DNA of 7,533 nucleotides, from positions 1 through 7,533 of the forward strand of contig QMQL01000037.1 in the NCBI GenBank assembly GCA_003650505.1. Direction: 5' to 3'. Under the pieces are notes generated by a model. That model saw only the letters and a program-made list of their open reading frames with translations. It did no database searches and was not told the DNA's origin. The position numbers and the translations under genes are program-made. Source of the stretch: Candidatus Acetothermia bacterium (GTDB lineage: Bacteria > Bipolaricaulota > Bipolaricaulia > UBA7950 > UBA9294). Shown piece after piece: positions 1 to 5,347 of this stretch. The number at the start of each line of letters is the position of its first letter. The stretch's first letter is position 1.

Positions 1-323
1 AGCTTCGGCCGCTCGGCGATAACCGTGGCATCGACGTTAACCGGGGAATACCCGTTCTCAGCGAGGAGGAAGACAACCCTCCTAAGGAGTAGGATGCTCG
101 ATATCCCCCGGTAGGCCTCATCAGAATCGGGGAAGTGGACCCCGATATCGCCGAGCCCTGCACCGCCGAGAAGGGCATCGCAGATCGCGTGTGTCAATAC
201 ATCGGCGTCGGAATGGCCGAGAAGTCCGGGAGCATCGGGGATCTCGAGCCCGCCGAGGATGAGGGGGCGACCCTCTGCGAAGCGATGGAAGTCGATACCC
301 AGCCCGACCCGCCGCTCAGTCAT
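1..323 (-). CDS. ispF: 2-C-methyl-D-erythritol 2,4-cyclodiphosphate synthase, 5' part (runs off left edge)
   Basis: IspF cyclises CDP-methylerythritol 2-phosphate to methylerythritol 2,4-cyclodiphosphate in the cytosolic MEP isoprenoid pathway. About 107 N-terminal residues are visible (E. coli IspF has roughly 160); the rest lies beyond position 1. The N-terminal family signature is clear: D11 and H13 in GIDFHRF, then GHSDADVLTHAICDALLG at about residues 36-53, with H45 completing the metal-binding set (D-x-H plus H), then LGDIGVHFPDSD. The ATG at 323-321 is chosen because a GGAGGAAGGAG ribosome-binding site lies just upstream, inside recX, and because the protein then starts where family members do. 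The start overlaps the end of recX by 8 bp, so the genes are probably translationally coupled. The recA-recX-ispF order on one strand suggests an operon. The family assignment is secure; nothing can be said of the C-terminal part. Confidence 0.95.
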   Translation of the reverse strand, partial: MTERRVGLGIDFHRFAEGRPLILGGLEIPDAPGLLGHSDADVLTHAICDALLGGAGLGDIGVHFPDSDEAYRGISSILLLRRVVFLLAENGYSPVNVDATVIAERPK

Positions 324-771
324 CGCGTTCTCCTTCCTCCAACCCTCTGACGATGGCGATAGCAAGGGAACGGGCGAAACCCCGCCGCATCAGGAAGTCA
401 GCCGTCCGCCGCGCCCGCCGCGCAGGTTCCAGGCCCTTCAGCCTGGCGTAGCGCCCGGAGGCGAGCCGGAGGGCCACCTCCCGCTCCCGGATCGGTGGGT
501 AGGCCTCGTCCAACAACGGCTCGAACACCTCCCGCTCAACCCCCTTCTCGATGAGCTCGGTAGCTATCGCGCGACGCGATGCCGGCCGGTGGAGGAGCCT
601 GTCCTCGATCCACAGTTTGGCGAACACCCGGTCGTCGAGAAGCCCCGCCTCCTTCGCCCGCCGGATCGTCTCCTCGACCTGATCGGCGGAGAACCCCTGC
701 CGGGCGAGGCGGTGGCGCACCTCGGCTACGCTCCGCGGCCGGTAGCGGAGGAGGCGGAACAGGTATGCCAA
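316..771 (-). CDS. recX: Regulatory protein RecX
   Basis: RecX binds RecA filaments and modulates, usually inhibits, their recombinase and coprotease activity. The 151-residue product has the usual RecX size and pattern of three-helix repeats: FRLLRYRPRSVAEVRHRL near the N-terminus, then GLLDDRVFAKLWIEDRL, TELIEKGV, and a C-terminal FLMRRGFARSLAIAIV segment. The start is uncertain. The frame stays open to an ATG at 873, but that would overlap recA by 98 bp and add a 34-residue Arg/Ser-rich leader that looks like recA read out of frame. No ATG, GTG or TTG lies between that ATG pair and the TTG at 771, which begins 4 nt after the recA TGA. I prefer the TTG, with translation probably coupled to recA termination and an AGGAGG inside the recA tail (rather distant, about 21 nt). 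The position directly behind recA is the common arrangement for recX. Confidence 0.88.
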   Translation of the reverse strand: MAYLFRLLRYRPRSVAEVRHRLARQGFSADQVEETIRRAKEAGLLDDRVFAKLWIEDRLLHRPASRRAIATELIEKGVEREVFEPLLDEAYPPIREREVALRLASGRYARLKGLEPARRARRTADFLMRRGFARSLAIAIVRGLEEGERDD

Positions 772-775
772 TGGA

Positions 776-1798
776 TCAGCCGGCGTCTTCCCCCTCCTGA
801 GCCTCCGGCTCGGGGAGGCCGACCTTCTCCCGGATCGCCGCCTCCAGCTTCGCGGTGAGCTCCGGGTCATCATCGAGGGCCTGGGCGCTGTTCCCGATCC
901 CCTGGCCGAGGCGGGTATCGCCGAACGAGTACCAGGAGCCGCTCCGGGTGACGAGGCCGACCTGTTCGGCCGTGTTTATCAGGTCGCGGGAGCGGACGAT
1001 CCCCCTCCCGTAGATCACGTCGAACGTCGCCTCCTTGAACGGGGGGGCGACCTTGTTCTTTACCACGCGGACGGTGACGTGCGTCCCGACCCGTTCCGAA
1101 CCCTCTTCTATCCTACCGGAATTCCATAGCTGCAGCCGGAGCGAAGCGTAGAACTTCAGTGCCCAGCCTCCGGCGGTCGTCGTCGTCGGCCCGAATCGGG
1201 ACGCCCCGATCGCCGAGCGGATCTGGTTGGTGAACACGACGATCGTCTTCGACTGGGATATCGCACCGGAGAGCTTCCGCATCGCCTGGCTCATCAGCCG
1301 CGCCTGTAGCCCGACCTGGGCGTCCCCCATCTGACCCTCGATCTCGGCCGTCGGGACGAGGGCGGCGACCGAGTCGATGACGATAATGTCGACCGCTCCG
1401 CTCCGGGTCAGCTGTTCGGTGATCTCGAGCGCCTGCTCCCCTGAGCTCGGCTGGGAGATCAGGATGTGGTCGAGATCGACCCCGAGCGCGCGGCTGTAGG
1501 TAGGATCGAGGGCGTGCTCGGCGTCGATGAACGCCGCCGTCCCCTCCCGCTTCTGCACCTCGGCGATCATGTGAAGTGCGAGGGTCGTCTTTCCGCTCGA
1601 CTCCGCGCCGAAGATCTCGACAATCCTCCCGCGGGGGATCCCTCCGACCCCGAGCGCGATGTCGAGGGCGAGCGACCCGCTCGGGACCGTCTCCACCTGG
1701 AGGACCTGCGCCCCGTCCCCCAGCCACATTATCGAACCCTCGCCGTACGCCTTCTTTATCTGTTTGAGGGTGCTCTCCAAGACCTCTCGCTTACCCAT
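776..1798 (-). CDS. recA: Recombinase RecA
   Basis: RecA is the ATP-dependent strand-exchange protein of homologous recombination and the coprotease that triggers the SOS response. The 340-residue product is full length. Visible landmarks are the Walker A loop GAESSGKTT at 64-72 (most RecA proteins have GPESSGKTT), the IDAEHALDP segment at 91-99, Walker B DIIVIDS at 137-143, the L1 loop EIEGQMGD at 152-159, TNQIR at 190-194, KFYASLRL at 215-222 and VVKNKVAPPF at 245-254. The acidic C-terminal tail (EPEAQEGEDAG) is typical. The DNA-binding L2 loop is unusual: where E. coli has IG-VMFGNPETTTGG, this protein reads IG-ASRFGPTTTTAGG, one residue longer. The ATG at 1798 follows an AGGGGG ribosome-binding site at about 7 nt. 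A promoter is seen just upstream. I see no SOS box of the E. coli type (CTG-N10-CAG) or Gram-positive type (GAAC-N4-GTTC) there. Confidence 0.98.
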   Translation of the reverse strand: MGKREVLESTLKQIKKAYGEGSIMWLGDGAQVLQVETVPSGSLALDIALGVGGIPRGRIVEIFGAESSGKTTLALHMIAEVQKREGTAAFIDAEHALDPTYSRALGVDLDHILISQPSSGEQALEITEQLTRSGAVDIIVIDSVAALVPTAEIEGQMGDAQVGLQARLMSQAMRKLSGAISQSKTIVVFTNQIRSAIGASRFGPTTTTAGGWALKFYASLRLQLWNSGRIEEGSERVGTHVTVRVVKNKVAPPFKEATFDVIYGRGIVRSRDLINTAEQVGLVTRSGSWYSFGDTRLGQGIGNSAQALDDDPELTAKLEAAIREKVGLPEPEAQEGEDAG

Positions 1799-1828
1799 CT
1801 TTCGCCCCCTGCATCCATTCTTTCTGCA

Positions 1829-1857
1829 ATTCTAGGACAAACGCGACCTTCATTCAA
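1829..1857 (-). promoter_or_regulatory. Promoter of recA-recX-ispF
   Basis: Reading the minus strand, TTGAAT (1857-1852) and TAGAAT (1834-1829) are separated by 17 bp, matching 4/6 and 5/6 bases of the sigma-70 consensus. The start point would fall near 1822, giving a leader of about 24 nt before the recA ATG. The -35 element overlaps the stop codon of the upstream cyclase gene, so recA can be transcribed independently. This is a pattern match only. Confidence 0.6.
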
Positions 1858-2803
1858 AGCCGCTTGCCCCCTTTATCCTCTGAGTTTCGGCCATAAACCA
1901 CTCGGCTTCCTCCTTTCTCACCCCCTTCAGAAGGAGCGTCCCATCCGACGTCCGGACCCGGAGCCTCCCCCGCCTGTAGTCGAGCCTGATCTTCCCGATC
2001 GGATGCTCGCGCGCGATCCCGAACCCGTCCCAGGACGGCCGGAGAAGCCGCTCGGCAAGGGCAGCCATCCCCCGGAGGAGGAGCGCCGTCACCGCCCCCT
2101 CCTCATCCGGTCGGACGCGGCGGAGCTCCTCCAGGGCATCCCTCACCCCGCCGTGGGCGTCCTTGGCGAACTCGGCGACCAAGGTTCCGTCCTCGGTCAG
2201 GACGAGGGTCACGCGATCGCGACCGTCCGAGATACGAGCGGCCTCCTTCAGCCACATCACCTCGAATATCGGCTCCGAGCCGATCCCGTACAGGATCCTC
2301 TCCCCTAAGGAGAGATAGTCGAGCCCCGCCGGGAGTCGCGCCGCCTTCCTCACCCCTTCGCTTACGAGGATCTGACCTCCCTTGGCGAGGTCGGAGAGCC
2401 GCTGGGCGAGGTTGACGGAATGTCCGATGAAATCGAGGTCGCTCATGACGGGAAGTCCACATGAGACCCCGATCCCAACATCTATCGGCTCGTCCGGTTC
2501 CTCCCTGTTCTGCTCCCTGATCGCCCGTTGGATCGCCACCCCCGCCTTGATCGCGCCGAGCGGATCCTCGAACGCAGCCATGATCCCGTCGCCGAGTGAC
2601 TTTATCACGATCCCGTACTCGTCGATCCTCTCCCGGAGGATCCCTTCATGGAGGCGGGCGAGCCGATAGGCGGCCCTATCCCCCTCCCGCTTGGTGTATG
2701 TGGCGAAACCGCGGATGTCGCTGAACAGGAGGCCGATCTCCTCACCGGCCTCGATATGGGCGCGGAGCATCTGGCGTATCCTCAAGGTCCGGCTCCAAGA
2801 CAC
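1850..2803 (-). CDS. Class III adenylate cyclase (soluble) with unrecognised C-terminal region
   Basis: The protein is predicted to make cAMP from ATP in the cytosol. Residues 20-155 form a class III nucleotidyl cyclase domain with all catalytic positions present: metal-binding D29 (FSDIRGF) and D72 (LGDG), adenine-selecting K68 (IKSLGD) and D124 (LDFIGHSVN), and transition-state N131 and R135 (VNLAQRL). The K/D pair is the signature of ATP rather than GTP selectivity. There is no membrane segment or N-terminal sensor; only about 19 residues precede the domain. Residues 190-317 belong to no family I recognise; the segment is charged, with a helical middle (DALEELRRV) and a beta-like end (IRLDYRRGRLRV). 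The start is GTG at 2803, placed by GGAGG with a 7-nt spacer. The gene diverges from a cyclic-nucleotide-binding protein gene 81 bp away, its likely signalling partner. Activity is inferred from residues only. Confidence 0.92.
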   Translation of the reverse strand: MSWSRTLRIRQMLRAHIEAGEEIGLLFSDIRGFATYTKREGDRAAYRLARLHEGILRERIDEYGIVIKSLGDGIMAAFEDPLGAIKAGVAIQRAIREQNREEPDEPIDVGIGVSCGLPVMSDLDFIGHSVNLAQRLSDLAKGGQILVSEGVRKAARLPAGLDYLSLGERILYGIGSEPIFEVMWLKEAARISDGRDRVTLVLTEDGTLVAEFAKDAHGGVRDALEELRRVRPDEEGAVTALLLRGMAALAERLLRPSWDGFGIAREHPIGKIRLDYRRGRLRVRTSDGTLLLKGVRKEEAEWFMAETQRIKGASGFE

Positions 2804-2818
2804 AGGGAGACCTCCCGC

Positions 2819-2848
2819 TTGGAAAAGGGGATAAGCGTATTATATCAT
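2819..2848 (+). promoter_or_regulatory. Promoter of the cNMP-binding protein/MBL hydrolase operon
   Basis: TTGGAA (2819-2824) and TATCAT (2843-2848) are 18 bp apart and match 4/6 and 5/6 consensus bases. TATTAT at 2838-2843 is an alternative -10 but has no good -35. Either -10 overlaps the TATAAT of the opposing cyclase promoter, so RNA polymerase could probably occupy only one of the two at a time. Confidence 0.45.
2839..2847 (-). promoter_or_regulatory. Extended -10 promoter of the adenylate cyclase gene
   Basis: On the minus strand the sequence TGATATAAT (2847-2839) is an exact extended -10 element, with a perfect TATAAT. The hexamer 17 bp upstream, CTCACT, is a poor -35, as expected for extended -10 promoters. 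Transcription would start near 2832, about 29 nt before the GTG start codon. Confidence 0.6.
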
Positions 2849-2884
2849 CGCCTCCGGCCCGAGTGAGGCGAAAGGAGCGACTAG

Positions 2885-3310
2885 ATGGAAGAGAAGAAGC
2901 TCATCTCCCTGTTGCAGAGGACCCCGATATTCGCGAAGACGAGCGAGGCGAGCCTCGAGGCGATGTTGAAGTCGGCCGTACAGAAGAGCGTGAAGGCCGG
3001 GACGAAGCTCGTCGAGAAGGGGCAGAGCGGCGTCGGCTTCTACTTGATACTCGAAGGGGAGGCCGAGGTATCGGCGGACGGGAAGAAGCTCGCCGAGCTC
3101 CGGCTCGGCGACTTCTTCGGCGAGTTGAGCGTGATCGACGGAGCCCCGCGGACGGCGGATGTCGTCGCCAAGACGGATGTCACGTGTCTCGTCATCACGC
3201 AGTGGGCGATGCGGAGCCTGATCTCATCCCATCCGGAGATCGCCCTCAGCATGCTCGAGGAGCTGTGCAAGCGGCTACGCGCGACGAACAAGGACCTCCC
3301 CCACGGCTGA
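2885..3310 (+). CDS. Stand-alone cyclic-nucleotide-binding domain protein
   Basis: This 141-residue protein is essentially one CAP/PKA-type cyclic-nucleotide-binding domain. Helices at 1-33 lead into the beta-roll: VKAGTKLVEKGQSGVGFYLI at 36-55, EGEAEVSADGKKLAEL, then the phosphate-binding cassette GDFFGELSVIDGAPRTADV at 75-93. The ribose-binding Glu (E80 in FGEL) and the phosphate-binding Arg (R89 in APRTA) are both present, so cAMP or another cyclic nucleotide can probably bind. A C-terminal helix ends at about 135. There is no helix-turn-helix, kinase, channel or other output domain, so it must act by partner contact or as a nucleotide buffer. The ATG at 2885 follows AAAGGAG at a 7-nt spacing. 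It diverges from an adenylate cyclase gene and precedes an MBL hydrolase gene by 4 nt. Binding of cAMP specifically is inferred from the neighbouring cyclase. Confidence 0.9.
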   Translation: MEEKKLISLLQRTPIFAKTSEASLEAMLKSAVQKSVKAGTKLVEKGQSGVGFYLILEGEAEVSADGKKLAELRLGDFFGELSVIDGAPRTADVVAKTDVTCLVITQWAMRSLISSHPEIALSMLEELCKRLRATNKDLPHG

Positions 3311-3314
3311 ACCG

Positions 3315-4052
3315 GTGAACGGACGGATCCCTATCGTCTGCCTCGGGTCGGGGGCGGCCTTGAACGACGGTCGCGGCTGGAACTCGCTCTTGATCGACGG
3401 CCGGATCCTCCTCGACCTCTCGCCGAGCGCCATCACCCAGATCCACCGGCTCGGGATCGACCCGCGCACGATAGAGGTGATATTCATCAGCCACCTCCAC
3501 GCCGATCACCTGTTCGGGATCCCGTTCCTCTTCCTCGAGTACCGGATCCGTTACGAGCGGAGCTCCCCGCTTCATATCGTCGGCCCGGCCGGGCTCCCGG
3601 AGAGGATCGAGTCCCTCTGCACCCTCGCCTGGCCGGAGCTGGATCGGGGAGGGCTCGGCACGCGGATCGAGCCGGTCTACACCATTGTCCGGGAGGAGGG
3701 GGAGTACGAGGCAGCGGGGCTGAAGTTCACCGCAATCCCGATGGAACACTTCGGCCTTTCCGCCTTCGGGTATCGCTTCACCCACAAGGGGAAGACCTTC
3801 GCCTACACCGGTGACACGGGGGAGGGGGAATCGGCAGGCCAGCTTCTCGAGGGCGTCGACGTGGCGATAGTCGAGCTGACCCACCCCGGGCCGGTCGACG
3901 ATCCCGGCCATCTCGATGTGGAGGGGGTCAGCCGGTTGACGAAGGAGCTGGTCGGTAGGGGCGCGACCGTACTCGCCACCCACATGAGCGAGACGCCTCC
4001 TCCGATCGAAGGGATCACGCTCTGTGAGGACGGGAAGACCTACTGGGTCTAG
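3315..4052 (+). CDS. Metallo-beta-lactamase-fold hydrolase (RNase Z / class II phosphodiesterase-like)
   Basis: The 245-residue product has the complete dinuclear zinc set of the MBL fold: HLHADH at 60-65, H145 (PMEHFG), D167 (YTGDT) and H223 (ATHM), plus PGHLD at 197-201 in the RNase Z-like position. The N-terminal CLGSGAALNDGRGWNS resembles the LGTGSA...RNxS opening of RNase Z-like enzymes, and LLDLSPSAITQI occupies the place of the DCGEGTQ strand. The protein is shorter than typical RNase Z, and I see no tRNA-binding exosite arm, so tRNA processing is not assured. This superfamily also contains class II cyclic-nucleotide phosphodiesterases. The start is GTG at 3315, 4 nt after the preceding stop, with no good ribosome-binding site, suggesting reinitiation. 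Co-transcription with a cNMP-binding protein beside an adenylate cyclase makes cAMP breakdown an attractive but unproven role. Its stop shares CTAG with the stop of the convergent thymidine kinase gene. Confidence 0.88.
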   Translation: MNGRIPIVCLGSGAALNDGRGWNSLLIDGRILLDLSPSAITQIHRLGIDPRTIEVIFISHLHADHLFGIPFLFLEYRIRYERSSPLHIVGPAGLPERIESLCTLAWPELDRGGLGTRIEPVYTIVREEGEYEAAGLKFTAIPMEHFGLSAFGYRFTHKGKTFAYTGDTGEGESAGQLLEGVDVAIVELTHPGPVDDPGHLDVEGVSRLTKELVGRGATVLATHMSETPPPIEGITLCEDGKTYWV

Positions 4053-4636
4053 CCCTCGTAGCAGCTCCGGCAACGCGCCTCGTACGTCCCCAGCCCGCCG
4101 ACTTGGATCACCGGCCCGTCCTTCGGAGCCGGACGTCCGTCGATCAGCCGTTGGGAACGGGTGGCGACCCCGCCGCACTTGACACAGACCGCCTGGAGCT
4201 TGTCAACCCGGTCGGCCAGCGCCATCAGGGTCGGCATCGGACCGAACGGCTCACCGGCAAAGGTGAGATCGAGTCCGGCGACGATCACCCTTTTGCCGCG
4301 GGCGACGAGGGTCTCGCACAAAGACGGTAGCTTATCCGAGAAGAAGTTCCCCTCGTCGAAGGCGACAACCGCCGCCCCCGCGAGGCTCTCCGCGCCGACG
4401 AGCCGTTCGAGCTCCTCGACAGTTTCCATCCCAGGAGAGAGGAGGTGAGCGGAGAATTCGCGGCCGTAGTGGGTGACGACCGATGTCGTGCTGTAGCGGT
4501 CGTCGATCGTCGGCTTGAACAGGAGGAGCTTCCCTTTGGCGATCCTCACCCGTTCGAGCCGGCGGATCAGCTCCTCCGTCTTCCCGGAGAACATGCAGCC
4601 GGTGATCACCTCGAGCTGTGGAATCATCGTCTGCAT
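4049..4636 (-). CDS. tdk: Thymidine kinase, type II
   Basis: Thymidine kinase phosphorylates thymidine to dTMP with ATP in the pyrimidine salvage pathway. The 195-residue product has the type II (TK1-like) layout: Walker A GCMFSGKT at 13-20, a KPTIDDRYS segment at 41-49, the Walker B/catalytic DEGNFF at 94-99 with catalytic E95, an AGLDLTFAGEPFGPM segment at 120-134, and a zinc site of two CxxC pairs (C151/C154, C189/C192). Most relatives have DEGQFF or DEAQFF; the Asn is a small oddity. The ATG at 4636 is chosen because GGAGG lies 5 nt before it. An in-frame TTG at 4672 would add 12 unconvincing residues without a ribosome-binding site, and the ATG at 4627 is too far from the site. The gene lies 49 nt after tRNA-Glu on the same strand and may share its transcript. 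Confidence 0.96.
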   Translation of the reverse strand: MQTMIPQLEVITGCMFSGKTEELIRRLERVRIAKGKLLLFKPTIDDRYSTTSVVTHYGREFSAHLLSPGMETVEELERLVGAESLAGAAVVAFDEGNFFSDKLPSLCETLVARGKRVIVAGLDLTFAGEPFGPMPTLMALADRVDKLQAVCVKCGGVATRSQRLIDGRPAPKDGPVIQVGGLGTYEARCRSCYEG

Positions 4637-4685
4637 CTGATCCTCCCGCAAGATCGCGGGACCCCCCCTCAAAAAGCGATAACTG

Positions 4686-4758
4686 CGGTCCCGAGGGGAT
4701 TCGAACCCCTGTCGCCGGGATGAGAGCCCGATATCCTAGGCCACTAGACGACGGGACC
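4686..4758 (-). tRNA. tRNA-Glu, anticodon CTC
   Basis: The 73-nt minus-strand sequence folds as a standard cloverleaf. The acceptor stem is GGTCCCG/CGGGACC with discriminator G. The D arm GTCTAGTGGCCTAGGAT matches bacterial tRNA-Glu. The anticodon arm is TCGGG-CTCTCAT-CCCGG, placing CTC at 34-36 (reads GAG). The T arm is AGGGG-TTCGAAT-CCCCT. The variable loop is short and no CCA is encoded, since CAG follows the discriminator. The anticodon and the close match to E. coli tRNA-Glu outside the stems make the identity secure. Confidence 0.97.
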
Positions 4759-4770
4759 GATGATATGCAA

Positions 4771-4799
4771 ATTATGGCCTAAGCCGCCCTCCCCATCAA
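4771..4799 (-). promoter_or_regulatory. Promoter of tRNA-Glu (and possibly tdk)
   Basis: On the minus strand TTGATG (4799-4794) and CATAAT (4776-4771) lie 17 bp apart, matching 4/6 and 5/6 of the sigma-70 consensus. The start would be near 4764, only a few nucleotides before the mature 5' end of the tRNA at 4758, as expected for a short-leader tRNA transcript. A TTTTT run follows the tRNA by about 10 nt but lacks an obvious hairpin of its own, so read-through into tdk is possible. Confidence 0.6.
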
Positions 4800-4807
4800 G
4801 CGAGGGA

Positions 4808-5071
4808 TCACTCGGCCTTCCCCTTGCTCCGCTCCTCGATCTTCGGCTTTGCCGCGGTGAGGGCATCGAGCAGCTCGTCGTACAGCTCGACCGGGATCGC
4901 GATCCCCTTCCGCGTCGGCTTCCACTCCCCTTCATCGGTCTCGTAGAAGTTCCGGATGTCGAGGTAATCGCGGTCGCGGAACCGCGAGAGGCGGACGTGG
5001 ATCCGGCCGCCCGCCCCCTTGTCTATCACCTTGATCAGCTCTTCGTCGGTCGGTTGAACATTCTCTGCCAT
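4808..5071 (-). CDS. PC4/YdbC-like transcriptional coactivator p15 domain protein
   Basis: The 87-residue product is a single PC4 (p15) domain, a small fold that dimerises and binds single-stranded DNA. The core is RIHVRLSRFRDRDYLDIRNF at 23-42, then EGEWKPTRKGIAIP at 47-60, then an amphipathic helix VELYDELLDALTAA at 61-74, followed by a charged tail. The KKGI-type motif (here RKGI, 54-57) and the beta-beta-beta-helix order are characteristic. In eukaryotes the domain supports transcription and genome stability; bacterial members are thought to bind ssDNA, with poorly known roles. Two adjacent ATGs (5074, 5071) are possible. The second is preferred because AGGAG sits 5 nt before it and only 2 nt before the first. 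It has its own promoter and is followed by the tRNA-Glu promoter. The family is clear; the biological job is not known from the sequence. Confidence 0.9.
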   Translation of the reverse strand: MAENVQPTDEELIKVIDKGAGGRIHVRLSRFRDRDYLDIRNFYETDEGEWKPTRKGIAIPVELYDELLDALTAAKPKIEERSKGKAE

Positions 5072-5092
5072 CATCCCTCCTTCACTTGGAAT

Positions 5093-5121
5093 ATCTTACC
5101 TGCCCTGGCGAAATGTGCCAA
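5093..5121 (-). promoter_or_regulatory. Promoter of the PC4-like gene
   Basis: On the minus strand TTGGCA (5121-5116) and TAAGAT (5098-5093) are exactly 17 bp apart, matching 5/6 and 4/6 consensus bases. The predicted start near 5087 leaves a leader of about 15 nt containing AAGGAGGG before the ATG at 5071. Confidence 0.6.
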
Positions 5122-5183
5122 AGGCATACCGGCCCCTGTTCAGCCTCCCGCAACTGCCGCCTTTCCGTGGTTCCCCTCTCCAC

Positions 5184-5212
5184 TTGCGTAACCCGGTTGG
5201 GTGTGCTAAACT
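5184..5212 (+). promoter_or_regulatory. Candidate promoter of the leader RNA and inositol operon
   Basis: TTGCGT (5184-5189) and TAAACT (5207-5212) are 17 bp apart and match 3/6 and 4/6 consensus bases, so the match is modest. The expected start at 5219-5220 coincides with the first base of the outer helix of the RNA described next, which adds some support. No better plus-strand promoter is seen between here and 5534. Confidence 0.4.
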
Positions 5213-5218
5213 GAAAAA

Positions 5219-5347
5219 AGGTAGGTCGACTAGGCGAGGCGGACTCCTCCCATATAAGCGGTGCCTAGGCGGATAGCCCCTGATAGTAGGCATCGCCGCT
5301 GGGGTGCTTGCCGGCGGCCGTACCGCGTGGATCCGCCCATACTATCT
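5219..5347 (+). ncRNA. Structured RNA candidate in the ino1 leader (class unknown)
   Basis: Several helices nest without conflict on the plus strand. The outer helix pairs AGGTAG (5219-5224) with CTATCT (5342-5347), one G-U included. Helix 2 pairs CTAGGC (5230-5235) with GCCTAG (5263-5268) and encloses a small GAGG/CCTC hairpin. Helix 3 pairs GCGGAT (5269-5274) with ATCCGC (5331-5336) and encloses a CCCC/GGGG helix (5277-5280 with 5301-5304) and a GCGG/CCGC hairpin (5314-5317 with 5323-5326). The outer helix begins where transcription is predicted to start. I looked for SRP RNA, tmRNA, RNase P RNA and common riboswitch signatures and saw none. It could be a novel riboswitch, a small RNA, or chance pairing in GC-rich DNA. 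The structure was found by eye, not by energy calculation. Confidence 0.35.

Noticed and set aside
259..858. Long plus-strand open frame across recX and ispF
   Set aside because: It is Pro/Arg/Gly-rich with no family resemblance and is antisense to recX, which is clearly real. Long shadow frames are expected at this GC content.
772..873. Upstream ATG start for recX giving a 34-residue Arg/Ser-rich extension
   Set aside because: It would overlap recA by 98 bp, the extension resembles no RecX N-terminus, and the TTG at 771 gives a normal-length protein.
1799..1860. SOS (LexA) box in front of recA
   Set aside because: Neither CTG-N10-CAG nor GAAC-N4-GTTC type sites are present between the cyclase stop and the recA start.
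1466..2308. 280-codon plus-strand open frame spanning the recA 5' end and the cyclase 3' part
   Set aside because: It runs antisense through two confidently assigned genes and the recA promoter, has biased low-complexity composition, and has no recognisable domain.
3246..4178. 310-codon minus-strand open frame over the MBL hydrolase
   Set aside because: It is antisense to a gene with all MBL metal ligands and reads as Arg/Gly/Pro-rich shadow coding.
4659..4685. Possible intrinsic terminator after tRNA-Glu (TTTTT on the minus strand)
   Set aside because: The T run lies about 10 nt past the tRNA with no separate GC stem in front of it, so it does not meet the usual pattern.
5315..5335. GTACCGCGTGG, resembling the T-box GGTACCGCG motif
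   Set aside because: The preceding GGGTGG of a T-box is missing, there is no specifier loop or AG bulge, and the downstream gene is not related to amino acids or tRNA charging.
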